DNA of 64,000 bases from Marinobacter orientalis (GCF_004792665.1 NZ_SRZX01000001.1:1054001-1118000), one strand, 5' to 3'; positions 17,732-26,156 are shown, counted from the stretch's first letter. Notes: a model not told the origin generated them from the sequence alone. A program made the numbers and translations.

Positions 17732-20095
17732 TCAGGAGGATATTTTTGCGGGCCCGACACCAGCCTCCAGCTTTTCATTCGGTGCAATCACCTCGTGGCT
17801 TCGGGGCCGGGCCATTGTCTTCAGTTCGACCAGTTCATCCCGCTCCTTCTCTGACTGTCGTAACAGCTGGAACTTGCCTGCAAGATAGGGCTTCGGCCAG
17901 AACTGGTTTTTCTGTTCGTACCAGGCAGCGGATCGCAGGGTAAAGTAGGGATCACTCAGGTGAGGCCTTGCCATGGCCACCAGGTCAGCCCTGCCAGCAA
18001 CCAGAATAGTATTCACCTGATCAGCGGATGTGATGTTGCCAACGGTTATAGTGCTGACCCCTGCCTCGTTGCGAACAAGGTCAGAAAAAGGAGTCTGGAA
18101 CATGCGTCCATAGACTGGCTTCTGATCCGCGACCGTCTGACCAGCGGATACATCGATAAGGTCAACCCCGGCATCCCGGAACACAACCGCGAGCTCCTTA
18201 AGATCCTCAGTAGTCAAACCTCCCTCATGCCAGTCTCCCCCGGAAACGCGAATAGACATGGGTTTTTCTGCAGGCCAGACTTCACGGACGGCATGAAACA
18301 CCTCACGGGGAAAGCGAAGACGATTTTCCAGAGATCCTCCGTATTCATCCTTCCGCTGGTTCGTGAGCGGTGAAATAAAGCTCGCCAACAGATAGCCATG
18401 AGCCATGTGCAGTTCAAGCATGTCGAAACCTGCCTCGTCGGCATAACGGGCAGAACGGGCAAAATCTGAAACTACCTGATCCATATGCTCCCGCGTCAGC
18501 TCTATCGGCACCTGGCTTTCGGGCAGATAAGGAATTGGTGAAGCTGAATAGATTGGCCAGTTACCCTCTGGCAGTGGGTGGTCCATCTTGTCCCAACCAA
18601 GCTGAGTTGACCCTTTGCGTCCGGCATGCCCTAACTGCATGCACATTTTGGCTCTTGACTCATTGTGGGCGAAGTCGACTATTCGCTTGAATGCATCACG
18701 CTGCTCTTCATTCCAGAGGCCGGTACAGCCCGGAGTGATCCGCGCATCCGGAGATGGGCAGGTCATTTCCGTATAGACCAGGGCCGCGCCGCCGATGGCG
18801 CGGCTAGCGTAGTGAACAAAATGCCACTCGTTTGGAACTCCATCCTGAGCCTTGTATTGGGCCATTGGAGAGAGAACAACCCGATTATCCAGTGTCATTT
18901 CTCTTAGCTGGAAGGGTGTAAACATCGGGGGCGTGTCGGTATCCACATCGAAGCCCGCGGCCTGCACCTGTCGGTTGAAAACTTCGGTGCACTGGTCGAC
19001 GAAAGCCTGGTCCCGTAGTCGCAGATTTTCATAGGTGAGCTTTTTCGAACGCGACATGCAGCCAAATGCGAACTGCAGCGGTTCCATATCCCAATAGCGT
19101 CCCATGTTTTCAAACCAGGAAAGCGACACATCGGCGGCATGCTGAGTAACCTCGACATCGGTACGGCGATCCCGCTCAAAGGCAGTCAGCGCTGCTGGTA
19201 CTTCTGAATTCGTCTTCATGGCCTCGAAAAGCGCGATCGCGCTCTCCATGGCCAGCTTGGTCCCGGACCCGATGGAGTAGTGGGCGGTATGCTGGGAATC
19301 GCCCAGCAACACGATATTGTCTTTGACCCAGTGCTTATTGCGAATCGCCGGAAATCTTCGCCAAAGTGACCGATTGGTGATGAACGAATGACCGTCCAGC
19401 TCTTCCGCGAAAATGTCTTCTATGACCTTCGTGTATTCTTCTTCCAACATCTGGCCAAAGCCGAAACCCTCCCAGGTTTCGGGTGGCATCTCAATCACCC
19501 AGGTACTGCGTCCCGGCTCATACTGATAGCTATGGGAAACGACAGGTCCATGCTGAGTTTCGCGGAAGAAATATTTGAAAGCGTCCAGTTCCCGCGAGGA
19601 GCCGAGCCAGCAGAAATAGTTCCGGCGCAAATCGACCTGGGGCTGAAACCAGTCCTTGTATTGCTCACGGATGAAACTGCCGATCCCATCCGCAGCAATG
19701 ATCAGGTCGCTGTCGGAGAACTGATCCACGCTCTCAATCTCGGTATTGAAATTGAGGTGAACTCCAACTTCCTGGCACCGATCCTGAAGAATTTGCAGAA
19801 GCGTCAATCGAGAGCAACCACAGAAACCATTGCCTGCACATCGAATGACTTCGCCCTTAAAGTGAACATCGACATTGTCCCAATAAGCAAAGCTGCGACG
19901 GATTGCTTCATAGCTTGGATTATCATAGTCGTCCAGAAAACCAAGGGTTTCATCAGAGAAGACCACACCGAACCCGAAGCTGCTGTCAGGCGCATTTCGC
20001 TCATAGACAGTGATATCGTAATCTGGCCATTGTTTTTTCATCAAAATGGCTGCGTAAAGTCCACCCGGCCCACCACCGATTACCGTGATTTTCAT
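17732..20095 (-). CDS. 2-aminobenzoyl-CoA monooxygenase/reductase (salicylyl-CoA 5-hydroxylase-like fusion)
   Basis: A 787-residue fusion of two flavoproteins. Residues 1 to about 385 are a class A FAD monooxygenase: VIGGGPGGLYAAILMK at the start, DLIIAADGIGS mid-domain, and LLGDSQHTAHYSIGSGTKLA as the GD motif. From about 391 an old-yellow-enzyme FMN barrel begins (FTPFQLREMTLDNRVVLSPM), with ELHMAHGYLLASFISPLTNQ and RLRFPREVFHAVREVWP. This architecture, at about 87 kDa, is that of 2-aminobenzoyl-CoA monooxygenase/reductase of Azoarcus evansii, which hydroxylates and then reduces the ring to 2-amino-5-oxocyclohex-1-ene-1-carbonyl-CoA. It has its own strong promoter and heads the operon with the cyclase, iorA and iorB. 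Salicylyl-CoA 5-hydroxylase is the alternative; the amino-aromatic context favours the first. Confidence 0.88.
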   Translation of the reverse strand: MKITVIGGGPGGLYAAILMKKQWPDYDITVYERNAPDSSFGFGVVFSDETLGFLDDYDNPSYEAIRRSFAYWDNVDVHFKGEVIRCAGNGFCGCSRLTLLQILQDRCQEVGVHLNFNTEIESVDQFSDSDLIIAADGIGSFIREQYKDWFQPQVDLRRNYFCWLGSSRELDAFKYFFRETQHGPVVSHSYQYEPGRSTWVIEMPPETWEGFGFGQMLEEEYTKVIEDIFAEELDGHSFITNRSLWRRFPAIRNKHWVKDNIVLLGDSQHTAHYSIGSGTKLAMESAIALFEAMKTNSEVPAALTAFERDRRTDVEVTQHAADVSLSWFENMGRYWDMEPLQFAFGCMSRSKKLTYENLRLRDQAFVDQCTEVFNRQVQAAGFDVDTDTPPMFTPFQLREMTLDNRVVLSPMAQYKAQDGVPNEWHFVHYASRAIGGAALVYTEMTCPSPDARITPGCTGLWNEEQRDAFKRIVDFAHNESRAKMCMQLGHAGRKGSTQLGWDKMDHPLPEGNWPIYSASPIPYLPESQVPIELTREHMDQVVSDFARSARYADEAGFDMLELHMAHGYLLASFISPLTNQRKDEYGGSLENRLRFPREVFHAVREVWPAEKPMSIRVSGGDWHEGGLTTEDLKELAVVFRDAGVDLIDVSAGQTVADQKPVYGRMFQTPFSDLVRNEAGVSTITVGNITSADQVNTILVAGRADLVAMARPHLSDPYFTLRSAAWYEQKNQFWPKPYLAGKFQLLRQSEKERDELVELKTMARPRSHEVIAPNEKLEAGVGPAKISS

Positions 20096-20182
20096 GAATT
20101 ACCCCTCGCCCCTGTTGGCAATTGATTCACTCAGGTTCCGCCGTTATATCTTTGCTTGTAAAAGCGACAACCCTTTAATTTG

Positions 20183-20210
20183 AGTATAACTTCGATACTT
20201 TACTTGTCAA
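20183..20210 (-). promoter_or_regulatory. Promoter and candidate operator of the 2-aminobenzoyl-CoA operon
   Basis: Read leftward, TTGACA (20205-20210) and TATACT (20183-20188) are separated by 16 bases, close to a consensus sigma-70 promoter about 90 bases before the monooxygenase/reductase start. An inverted repeat AGTAT (20183-20187) / ATACT (20195-20199) lies within the spacer and -10, where a repressor would block RNA polymerase. Confidence 0.6.
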
Positions 20211-20292
20211 CTTTTTACTATTGAAATTTATGAAGCAGCTGTGCCCAGTGAAATGGAAGCCGCAACTCATTGAACCAGGGAAAAAAACAGCC

Positions 20293-20907
20293 TTACAAAA
20301 TTCGACAAACCTCGTCGAAATCTGGTCGAGGACTACGCGGGTAGAGTGTTTTCTCCTCTCCATAGCCAATATTACAAAGGAAGTTAGAATGGACAGACGT
20401 GCCGGCGAAGAACTCCTGGTCCACAAGGGCATTATCGAAACCAGACATTGGCCCACAATCCAACCCGACCGCGCGCGCAGCAAGCATGAAGTAAGCGCCC
20501 TGAAGACTGCCGTTGCGAAAAGCGGTTTCTGCCGAAAGCTCAGCACTCTCGCGGAACATACCACTAAAATCCTTGGCGGGATTCAGGGTTGGGAGCTGCT
20601 TCCAAAACTGCAGGTCATACCCGAAAATAGCGGTCACCGGCGCCGCCATCGTCTTATCCCTGTTACCCGCAACCAGTGCAGGCCTGAGCCGTTCTTTGGC
20701 CTTCTGACCAACAATGAACACCATCCTTAAGGGGAAACCATTGAAACTGGTCGGGCCCATCTTCGCCAGGTCATAGACTTTGCGCAGCAACGTCTCGTCG
20801 ACCGGGCGGTCCTGCCAGCCATTGAAGCTTCGTGCACTGCGAAACAGCAGATCCATCGAACCTTCAGTCAGGAACTTGCGGCTTGCACCGTTGTTTGTCG
20901 TACTCAT
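20293..20907 (-). CDS. Nitroreductase-family NAD(P)H oxidoreductase, RutE/HadB-like
   Basis: A 204-residue nitroreductase-fold flavoprotein. Long stretches match the RutE pattern: MGPTSFNGFPLRMVFI, ERLRPALVAGNRDKT, ELSAETAFRNGSLQGAYFM, ARAVGLDCGPMSGFDN and CNIGYGEEKTLYPR. RutE reduces 3-oxopropanoate-type semialdehydes or supports the uracil-cleaving Rut system. Here it is third in a leftward group after a RutA-like oxygenase and a RutF-like flavin reductase, with no other rut genes (no RutB, C, D or G) nearby, so a role in pyrimidine use is unlikely. It may reduce an unsaturated or carbonyl intermediate of the ring pathway; this is inferred from context. Confidence 0.85.
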   Translation of the reverse strand: MSTTNNGASRKFLTEGSMDLLFRSARSFNGWQDRPVDETLLRKVYDLAKMGPTSFNGFPLRMVFIVGQKAKERLRPALVAGNRDKTMAAPVTAIFGYDLQFWKQLPTLNPAKDFSGMFRESAELSAETAFRNGSLQGAYFMLAARAVGLDCGPMSGFDNALVDQEFFAGTSVHSNFLCNIGYGEEKTLYPRSPRPDFDEVCRIL

Positions 20908-20952
20908 CAGTCCCTCCCGGAAATCTGCCAGTGCGGAGAGTCCGCCGGAACC

Positions 20953-21510
20953 TCAGGCATCAGACTTCTCCGGACTCCGCTTCATCATGCCGAACCCGCC
21001 GTCGCAATATAGTAAGGGTTCCCGGCACCCGGGCTCAGCAAGAGCAAGCACGTCTGCCACCACAATCCCATGCGTACCGCCGTCATGTACCTCGGCGATA
21101 TCACAATCAAAAGTGGTCAGACAATCCGCCAGCACCGGCGCGCCAGACACGAGCGTACTCCAGCTGCCTTCGGCGAACCGGGACTCGCCTGAATGCCGGC
21201 TGGACGCGAACCGCATCGCCAGCGCGTTCTGGCCGTGGGCCAGAACATTCACTGCCAGCGGCGCCCCGATTTTCAGCGACTGATAGGTCGCTGAATTCTT
21301 GTTTACACAAACCAGGATTCGCGGTGGCTCAGTGCTCAGAGAGCAGAATGAAGACACCGTCAATCCGGCCGGCCGGTTGTTCTGAACGGTTGTCGCCAGT
21401 GCAACTGAGGCCGCCAGCTGCCGCATGGCGCCACAGAACTCCTCGGCCGAAACATGCCTGGGCGATTGAGTTTCCCATCCCTTTTGCATACTTAAACCCC
21501 CCATATTCAT
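20953..21510 (-). CDS. RutF-like flavin reductase
   Basis: A 185-residue flavin reductase domain protein: FCGAMRQLAASVALATT, AGLTVSSFCSLSTEPPRILV, NKNSATYQSLK and GTHGIVVADVLAL mark the FMN-binding split-barrel family. It should supply reduced flavin to a partner monooxygenase. The start overlaps the stop of the luciferase-like monooxygenase gene by 4 bases (ATGA), so that enzyme is the obvious partner. It resembles RutF more than the second flavin reductase at 24383, which serves the StyA-type enzyme. The two-component systems thus appear to be duplicated within the region. Confidence 0.88.
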   Translation of the reverse strand: MNMGGLSMQKGWETQSPRHVSAEEFCGAMRQLAASVALATTVQNNRPAGLTVSSFCSLSTEPPRILVCVNKNSATYQSLKIGAPLAVNVLAHGQNALAMRFASSRHSGESRFAEGSWSTLVSGAPVLADCLTTFDCDIAEVHDGGTHGIVVADVLALAEPGCREPLLYCDGGFGMMKRSPEKSDA

Positions 21511-22640
21511 TCATTTTCCTGCCGCTCGGCTTCAGCAATCGGCATGCGCAGACCCATCCGCTCAAGCCTTGGAAGCACCTCATCGCGGAAGTAAGGAAAT
21601 TCCTTCACATAGTCCACGAAAGACAGAGTGCTGCCTGCGAAACCGGTGTCGTAGAGCTTCTGTATACCCGCCGCCACGGTGTCAGGATCGCCAACAAGTG
21701 GGTAACCGCCATGACCGCCCGCCATGCGGTTGCGCAGGGTTCGAATGACATCTTTGGGAAAGGATTCGGCATGTTCGAACATCAGGCGGATGATGTTGTC
21801 CACTGCATCCCAGTCGGCGACTTCATTCGCATAGTATTCATGGTATTCCTCGGCTTCTTTCTGGGTCGGCCGGCACACCACATAGGAGAGCGTCAGCATC
21901 TCCACTTCACGCTTTTTGGCCTGGGCCTGTTTTTTCAACTGCTGAATTTCCTCACGGGACTTATCCAGATCGATAGCCGGGGTAAACAGGAAGTCAGCGT
22001 TACGGGTGGCGAATACGCGACCGTGTTCAGATCCTGCCGCGTTAAAGATAGGCACGCGGGGGTTCACCGGTCGAGGAAGGCTATAGGTATCTTTGAGCTG
22101 ATAGTAATCTCCGTTCCAGTCAAAGGGACCCTCTTCCTGCCACAGTTTATGCACCAGCGAAAACCACTCCTGGCCAAACCCGTAGCGGGTTTCATGGTCG
22201 CTGGGCAGATCAGTCCCCAGGGCATCATATTCGGGCTTATTCCAGCCACAAACTACGTTCAGCCCCGCACGACCATTCCCGATCTGGTCCATGGTCGCAA
22301 TCTGCTTGGCCACGACAACAGGATGGTTGAAGGCCGTGTGGACGGTTGCAAAAATGTTAATTCGCTTGGTCAACGCCAGCAGGCCTGTTGCCCAGGTGAC
22401 CGTTTCCAGAACGCTACCGTGAAAATTAGTCTCTCCGCCATACCCGATCCAGCGTGCAATCGGCAGCATGAACTCCAGCCCCGCCTCGTCCACCAGCTGT
22501 GCCAGCTTTACATTGTTCTCCCAGGAGTTAACCCAGCGCTCAGGGGCTTTAGTTACTGCGAGGCCACCGGAACAGTTAGATGAAAAGGTACCCAGCTTAA
22601 ACTTATTGCGATTACGCATCGGGATCATAGGCGTCGACAT
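21507..22640 (-). CDS. Luciferase-like flavin-dependent monooxygenase, RutA/SfnG-like
   Basis: A 377-residue LLM-class enzyme with a TIM-barrel pattern: SGGLAVTKAPERW, QIATMDQIGNGRAGLNVVCG, WNKPEYDALG, YYQLKDTYSLPRPVNPRVPI. The region around NVVCGWNKPEYDALG resembles RutA, which opens the uracil ring at an amide bond with a flavin-N5 oxygen species, and SGGLAVTK resembles dimethylsulfone monooxygenase SfnG. An AGGAG site precedes the ATG. It is the first gene of a group with flavin reductase and RutE-like genes and lies directly upstream of the 2-aminobenzoyl-CoA operon. A lactam such as 3-hydroxyindolin-2-one would be a chemically reasonable substrate; the sequence alone cannot decide. Confidence 0.85.
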   Translation of the reverse strand: MSTPMIPMRNRNKFKLGTFSSNCSGGLAVTKAPERWVNSWENNVKLAQLVDEAGLEFMLPIARWIGYGGETNFHGSVLETVTWATGLLALTKRINIFATVHTAFNHPVVVAKQIATMDQIGNGRAGLNVVCGWNKPEYDALGTDLPSDHETRYGFGQEWFSLVHKLWQEEGPFDWNGDYYQLKDTYSLPRPVNPRVPIFNAAGSEHGRVFATRNADFLFTPAIDLDKSREEIQQLKKQAQAKKREVEMLTLSYVVCRPTQKEAEEYHEYYANEVADWDAVDNIIRLMFEHAESFPKDVIRTLRNRMAGGHGGYPLVGDPDTVAAGIQKLYDTGFAGSTLSFVDYVKEFPYFRDEVLPRLERMGLRMPIAEAERQENE

Positions 22641-22656
22641 ACTTACATCTCCTGTT

Positions 22657-22731
22657 GTGGCCTTTGGCCACTGTTTTTTGCTTTTGTTTTACTAGTAAAT
22701 TCAATTTAGGTTTAAACTTTCTACGTGTCAA
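22657..22731 (-). promoter_or_regulatory. Promoter with two palindromes before the RutA-like gene
   Basis: Read leftward, TTGACA (22726-22731) and TAAATT (22703-22708) are spaced by 17 bases. A perfect 12-bp palindrome TTTACTAGTAAA (22688-22699) covers the expected start point. Between it and the ribosome site lies a second perfect inverted repeat, GTGGCC TTT GGCCAC (22657-22671). Both are placed for repression, probably by the divergent MarR protein at 22799. Confidence 0.6.
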
Positions 22732-22798
22732 CAATCATGAACCCTAAATCTGATGTTAAGCTAGAGGAAATGTTTCAAAATAAGAGGGCCTCAGCGCC

Positions 22799-23383
22799 GT
22801 GGCGAATAAGCATGCAACTGATGATAAGAGCGAGAACAACCTACCGCGCTTGAGGGGAGAGCCTATCCCCCTTGATCGACACTGGCATTTGGCTAGAGAT
22901 GAGCGCGAGACCTCGGTGACCGACCTTGAACATACACTGCTCCGCGCCTTTGCAGCTTTTGAGCGCTGGCAGTCGGAATGTCTCGCAGCAGTCTCCCATC
23001 AGCCCCTATCCAGTACCGATAACGCTGTACTTCATATTATTCGTATGAAGGAGCGCCCTAAAACCCTAACTGAAGTCGCTCGGCTACTGGCGCGGGACGA
23101 CCTGAGTAACCTCCAGTACGCGATAAAGAAACTTACTTCAGCCGGTCTCGTGGAAAAAAGTAAAGAGAAAAAGCGCCGAGGCGTTGCCTACTCTGTCACT
23201 GATCAGGGCCGACAAGTCACGGACGATTATGCAGACCTGCGCCGGGCCTTGCTGATTCAAATGCTTCCCGAAGAAAGGGATTCATCAGCCCAGTTTGACA
23301 GCGCCAGACGCTTGCTGAACCTCCTGCAGGGAGTCTATGACCAGGCCGCTGTTTATGTAGTCAGTCACAGCAACCCTGACTGA
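22799..23383 (+). CDS. MarR/winged-helix transcriptional regulator
   Basis: A 194-residue protein from a GTG. The core (SSTDNAVLHIIRMKERPKTL, EVARLLARDDLSNLQYAIKK, LTSAGLVEKSKEKKRRGVAY) is a MarR-like winged helix; the pattern is nearer to the predicted winged-helix MarR variants that retain a long N-terminal arm (here about 40 residues rich in charge). It is divergent from the RutA-like operon with palindromes in between, and its 3' end converges on the outer-membrane channel gene. Likely the local repressor of the RutA/RutF/RutE-like genes; its ligand is unknown. Confidence 0.85.
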   Translation: MANKHATDDKSENNLPRLRGEPIPLDRHWHLARDERETSVTDLEHTLLRAFAAFERWQSECLAAVSHQPLSSTDNAVLHIIRMKERPKTLTEVARLLARDDLSNLQYAIKKLTSAGLVEKSKEKKRRGVAYSVTDQGRQVTDDYADLRRALLIQMLPEERDSSAQFDSARRLLNLLQGVYDQAAVYVVSHSNPD

Positions 23384-23411
23384 AGGGCGGGGTCGGTGCC
23401 TCCTCCGCCCT
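23384..23411. terminator. Possible hairpin between convergent genes
   Basis: AGGGCGG (23384-23390) can pair with CCGCCCT (23405-23411) between the MarR stop and the channel-protein stop. There is no T-run, so terminator function is uncertain. Confidence 0.3.
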
Positions 23412-23424
23412 GTCAGATCTCAGA

Positions 23425-24318
23425 TCAGAAAGGAATGCTCGCCTTGAGCCACAGGGAGTCACCCTGGGGACGATTCTCAACCTGCAGTTCCCGCTCATAC
23501 TTGAGCGAAACAAAGGCCCCCTTACCGTTGTCCCACTTCACCGACGGGCCAATGGCCAAAGCCTGGCCACGATTGCCGATATTGGTCCCGTTCAGACGAT
23601 CATCGGTCAACTGTCGATAAGCATAACCTCCGACCCCTGCAATCCAACCGGGATGAACCGCATAGCCCAGGGAATAGTCGGCATGCAGCTCCTGACCGGA
23701 GTGGTAGTCGGTATCACTATTCTCGAAATTGTAGTCATACATCAGTTTGATGTCCCAGTTGAAACCCTCAGGATCAACATGAGAGACGGCATAGACCCCC
23801 TGTACGGTCCAGTAGTTGCGACCGATATTGGCCAACCGATTGCGATCGAAACTACCGGTAGGCACAAAGACATCGAACCCCACAGCACTGTGAAGATTAG
23901 GACTGTGGTGATAGGCCAGGGCCGTGGTGAGGTCGATATCACCGATTCCACGATCGCTGTCGTTCCGGCCATTCACAGTGACATCCAGGTCGACCAGCGG
24001 GAAGAGGCCGGCAAAGACCAGCTGCCCGCCCAGGATAGTCTGTTCAGTCACCCACAGCAGGCGAGGCGCCACGACATTGGCACGCAGCCGGAAGTCTATG
24101 GGCAGGCTGTCGCCCTGACCATCATGGAGATCATCGGCGGCATAATGATTGGCGTAGAGCAATGGATAGGTTCCCGGTGGTGGCAAGGCCCCCATCAGGA
24201 AATTCTCGGCGCCCATTGGATAGGCGGAGCCGCCACCCTCAGTGGCCTGGGCCGAGGCTGCAGTCAGCAGAGCCAGGCCGGCAACGCTGGCCCGTAATGC
24301 GGTAGAGACAATTGTCAT
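23425..24318 (-). CDS. Outer-membrane channel, MetA-pathway phenol-degradation family
   Basis: About 297 residues from the ATG at 24318 (a GTG at 24333 is a weaker alternative). A signal peptide (TALRASVAGLALLTAASAQA) is followed by the GAENFLMGALPPPGTYPLLY opening typical of the phenol MetA-degradation family (PF13557), then repeated amphipathic strands and a terminal aromatic residue, as in an outer-membrane barrel. Such proteins are encoded in aromatic degradation clusters and are thought to help uptake of hydrophobic aromatics. It is the last gene of the SDR-StyA-StyB group, separated by a hairpin that may set its expression level. Confidence 0.85.
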   Translation of the reverse strand: MTIVSTALRASVAGLALLTAASAQATEGGGSAYPMGAENFLMGALPPPGTYPLLYANHYAADDLHDGQGDSLPIDFRLRANVVAPRLLWVTEQTILGGQLVFAGLFPLVDLDVTVNGRNDSDRGIGDIDLTTALAYHHSPNLHSAVGFDVFVPTGSFDRNRLANIGRNYWTVQGVYAVSHVDPEGFNWDIKLMYDYNFENSDTDYHSGQELHADYSLGYAVHPGWIAGVGGYAYRQLTDDRLNGTNIGNRGQALAIGPSVKWDNGKGAFVSLKYERELQVENRPQGDSLWLKASIPF

Positions 24319-24339
24319 CAGGTTATCACTCACTTCGTG

Positions 24340-24347
24340 TTGTTATT
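24340..24347 (-). promoter_or_regulatory. AANAANAA (catabolite-activity) motif in the channel-gene leader
   Basis: On the transcribed strand the leader reads AATAACAA about 22 bases before the ATG. This is the Hfq/Crc recognition pattern of pseudomonads and repeats the leader motif of neighbouring genes. Confidence 0.4.
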
Positions 24348-24352
24348 ATCAC

Positions 24353-24372
24353 CCGGAGCCCTAAGGCTCCGG
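24353..24372 (-). terminator. Intercistronic stem-loop
   Basis: CCGGAGCC (24353-24360) and GGCTCCGG (24365-24372) form a perfect 8-bp stem with a 4-base loop between the flavin reductase stop and the channel gene. No T-run follows on the leftward strand, so it is more likely an attenuating or mRNA-stabilising structure than a full terminator. Confidence 0.45.
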
Positions 24373-24382
24373 CCATTGGGGG

Positions 24383-24895
24383 TCAGGCACATTGAAAACT
24401 GCCCTGGTAAAACAGCAGAGGTTTACCCTCTTCGCTGGCGAAGCGCAGTACCCGGCCAACAATAAGTAGGTGATCCCCGGCGACACGGGTGAACTCGACG
24501 CGACACTCCAGCCGTGCCAGGCTTTCCACAAGTAGCGGCACACCCTCAGCACTGGACCGGACATCGACACCCGCAAACTTGTCCTCAGCCGGGCGGGCAA
24601 ACTGCATCGCCAGCGCCTCCTGCTCAGCACTGAGAATATTCACCGAGAAGCAGCGCCCCTCAATGAAGGCGTCAAGGTTGGGCGACTTCACCCCCAGGCT
24701 CCAGAGAATCAGAGGCGGATCCAGAGAGAGCGATGAAAATGAGTTAGCCGTAATCCCGATGGGTTCGCCGTCTTCGCCCGTCGCAGTTATCACAGTTACG
24801 CCGGTCGCAAAGTTGCCCAGAGTGTTACGCAGGGCGAGAGGATCCAGCGCCTCTACGGGATCTACAGCCGGACCAGGTGCGGTCATAGTAGTCAT
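24383..24895 (-). CDS. Flavin reductase of the StyA-type monooxygenase (StyB/IifD-like)
   Basis: The start is the ATG at 24895 (170 residues), two bases after the monooxygenase stop and with GGAGG in the gene end upstream. The body LRNTLGNFATGVTVITA, ITANSFSSLSLDPPLILWSL and FARPAEDKFAGVDV is the flavin reductase split barrel of the StyB/HpaC type. It provides FADH2 to the adjacent group E monooxygenase. The tight coupling of the two genes is the usual arrangement for styrene and indole monooxygenases. The region is visibly more GC-rich than the 10-22 kb operons. Confidence 0.9.
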   Translation of the reverse strand: MTTMTAPGPAVDPVEALDPLALRNTLGNFATGVTVITATGEDGEPIGITANSFSSLSLDPPLILWSLGVKSPNLDAFIEGRCFSVNILSAEQEALAMQFARPAEDKFAGVDVRSSAEGVPLLVESLARLECRVEFTRVAGDHLLIVGRVLRFASEEGKPLLFYQGSFQCA

Positions 24896-24897
24896 GG

Positions 24898-26139
24898 TTA
24901 AGCCCCCTCCTTCAGTTGCTCGTCGATAAGATGCCGGCAGGCCTTGGCGTCCAGCCACCAGGGCATATAGTCCGGCGGATTGTCGAATCCGTTGGCAAGC
25001 ATGGAGGCCAGTTCCGGTGAGTGCTGGGCGGCACCAAGTAGCTCCAGGATGTGCTCGGGCGGTGGAAGTAGCAGACTATTGGTCCAGCTGACCACCTCAC
25101 TGGCATAACGCCAGTAAGTCTCGAAGGTGGCCTGCATCCATGCCTCATCGAAGGCCTCGTCGCCACGAGCCAGGATCGACTCCAGGTAAATACGGCTGCA
25201 CTTGGCACCATTGTTGGACCCCTGACCGGTGATCGGATCATTGACTACCAGGGCATCGGCAATGCCCAGCACATGGCGCCCGGAAGGCAGGGTAGCTACT
25301 GGTTTGCGCACTGTCGGCGGGAAACGACCGGCCAGAATGCCATTATCGTCCGTAAGTTGAACGTTCTCGCAGCGCTCCGCTTCCCAGGGAGCGTAAGTCC
25401 GTAACAGTTCGAGACTTTTGGCCAGATGCTGCTCAGGAGTGGATACCTCATGCCAGCAGTCCATCGGCCCACCGGGAATGCCCTCAAACACCATGATCTC
25501 GCAGGGTCCGTTAAGGGTCAGTGCCGGGAAGACGAAGTACTCGCCCACGCCGGGAATAAGATTGAAGGCCACCCGTGAGAAGTCCTTGTGAGGCCTCATG
25601 CCCTGCACGTAGGTCAGGGCCAGAGCCCGCTGGGGCTTATCGAAGCGTGAGCGTTGCTCGTCTCGCTCGAACAGCCGCACGATGTCGCCCTTGCCTGCCG
25701 CCACCAGAACCAGGTCATGGCTGACAGCCAGCTCCTCCAGATCATCGATTCCAGCATCGCGGATCACCAGCTCGCCGCCCAGGCGTTCGAACTCATCCAT
25801 CCAGACCGGCATTTTGAGCCGTTGATCCACCGACTGGGCGGGACGATCCAGCGGCGCGGCCCAGTCGATCAGTTTGGTACCAGGGCGCTCAGGATCGGGA
25901 ACCGTCATACCGATCCCTTCCACCGGGGGACAATCCTGCTCCCAGAAGTTCAATCCCAGGTCACGCTCCGTCTGCAGAGCCTGATCAAACATGCACTGGC
26001 TCGACATCACTCGCCCCTGGCGAATCTGTTCGCCGGTTCGGTTTGATATCATGGTCACCTGATAGCCTTTCTGGAGCAGGCCGATACCAGTCTGCAGGCC
26101 AGACTGACCGGCCCCTACTATGGCAATAGATCGAGTCAT
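24898..26139 (-). CDS. Group E flavin monooxygenase, StyA/IifC-like (probable indole oxygenase)
   Basis: A 413-residue FAD enzyme with the Rossmann start SIAIVGAGQSGLQTGIGLLQ and the StyA-like regions FDKPQRALALTYVQGM, GVGEYFVFPALTLNG and DPITGQGSNNGAKCS. Unlike single-component hydroxylases it has no reductase part; its partner is the flavin reductase encoded next. Family members epoxidise styrene or indole. An SDR upstream and a downstream flavin reductase and regulator match the content of iif/ind indole clusters of Acinetobacter and Cupriavidus, where the StyA-like enzyme makes an indole 2,3-dihydrodiol. There is no styrene-oxide isomerase or phenylacetaldehyde dehydrogenase nearby, which argues against styrene catabolism. 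Confidence 0.88.
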   Translation of the reverse strand: MTRSIAIVGAGQSGLQTGIGLLQKGYQVTMISNRTGEQIRQGRVMSSQCMFDQALQTERDLGLNFWEQDCPPVEGIGMTVPDPERPGTKLIDWAAPLDRPAQSVDQRLKMPVWMDEFERLGGELVIRDAGIDDLEELAVSHDLVLVAAGKGDIVRLFERDEQRSRFDKPQRALALTYVQGMRPHKDFSRVAFNLIPGVGEYFVFPALTLNGPCEIMVFEGIPGGPMDCWHEVSTPEQHLAKSLELLRTYAPWEAERCENVQLTDDNGILAGRFPPTVRKPVATLPSGRHVLGIADALVVNDPITGQGSNNGAKCSRIYLESILARGDEAFDEAWMQATFETYWRYASEVVSWTNSLLLPPPEHILELLGAAQHSPELASMLANGFDNPPDYMPWWLDAKACRHLIDEQLKEGA

Positions 26140-26156
26140 AGGAATTTCTCCACAAA

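Noticed and set aside
24383..26139. Reading the StyA/StyB-type pair as a styrene degradation system.
   Set aside because: No styrene-oxide isomerase, phenylacetaldehyde dehydrogenase or StyRS-type regulator nearby; the SDR and AraC partners fit indole clusters better.
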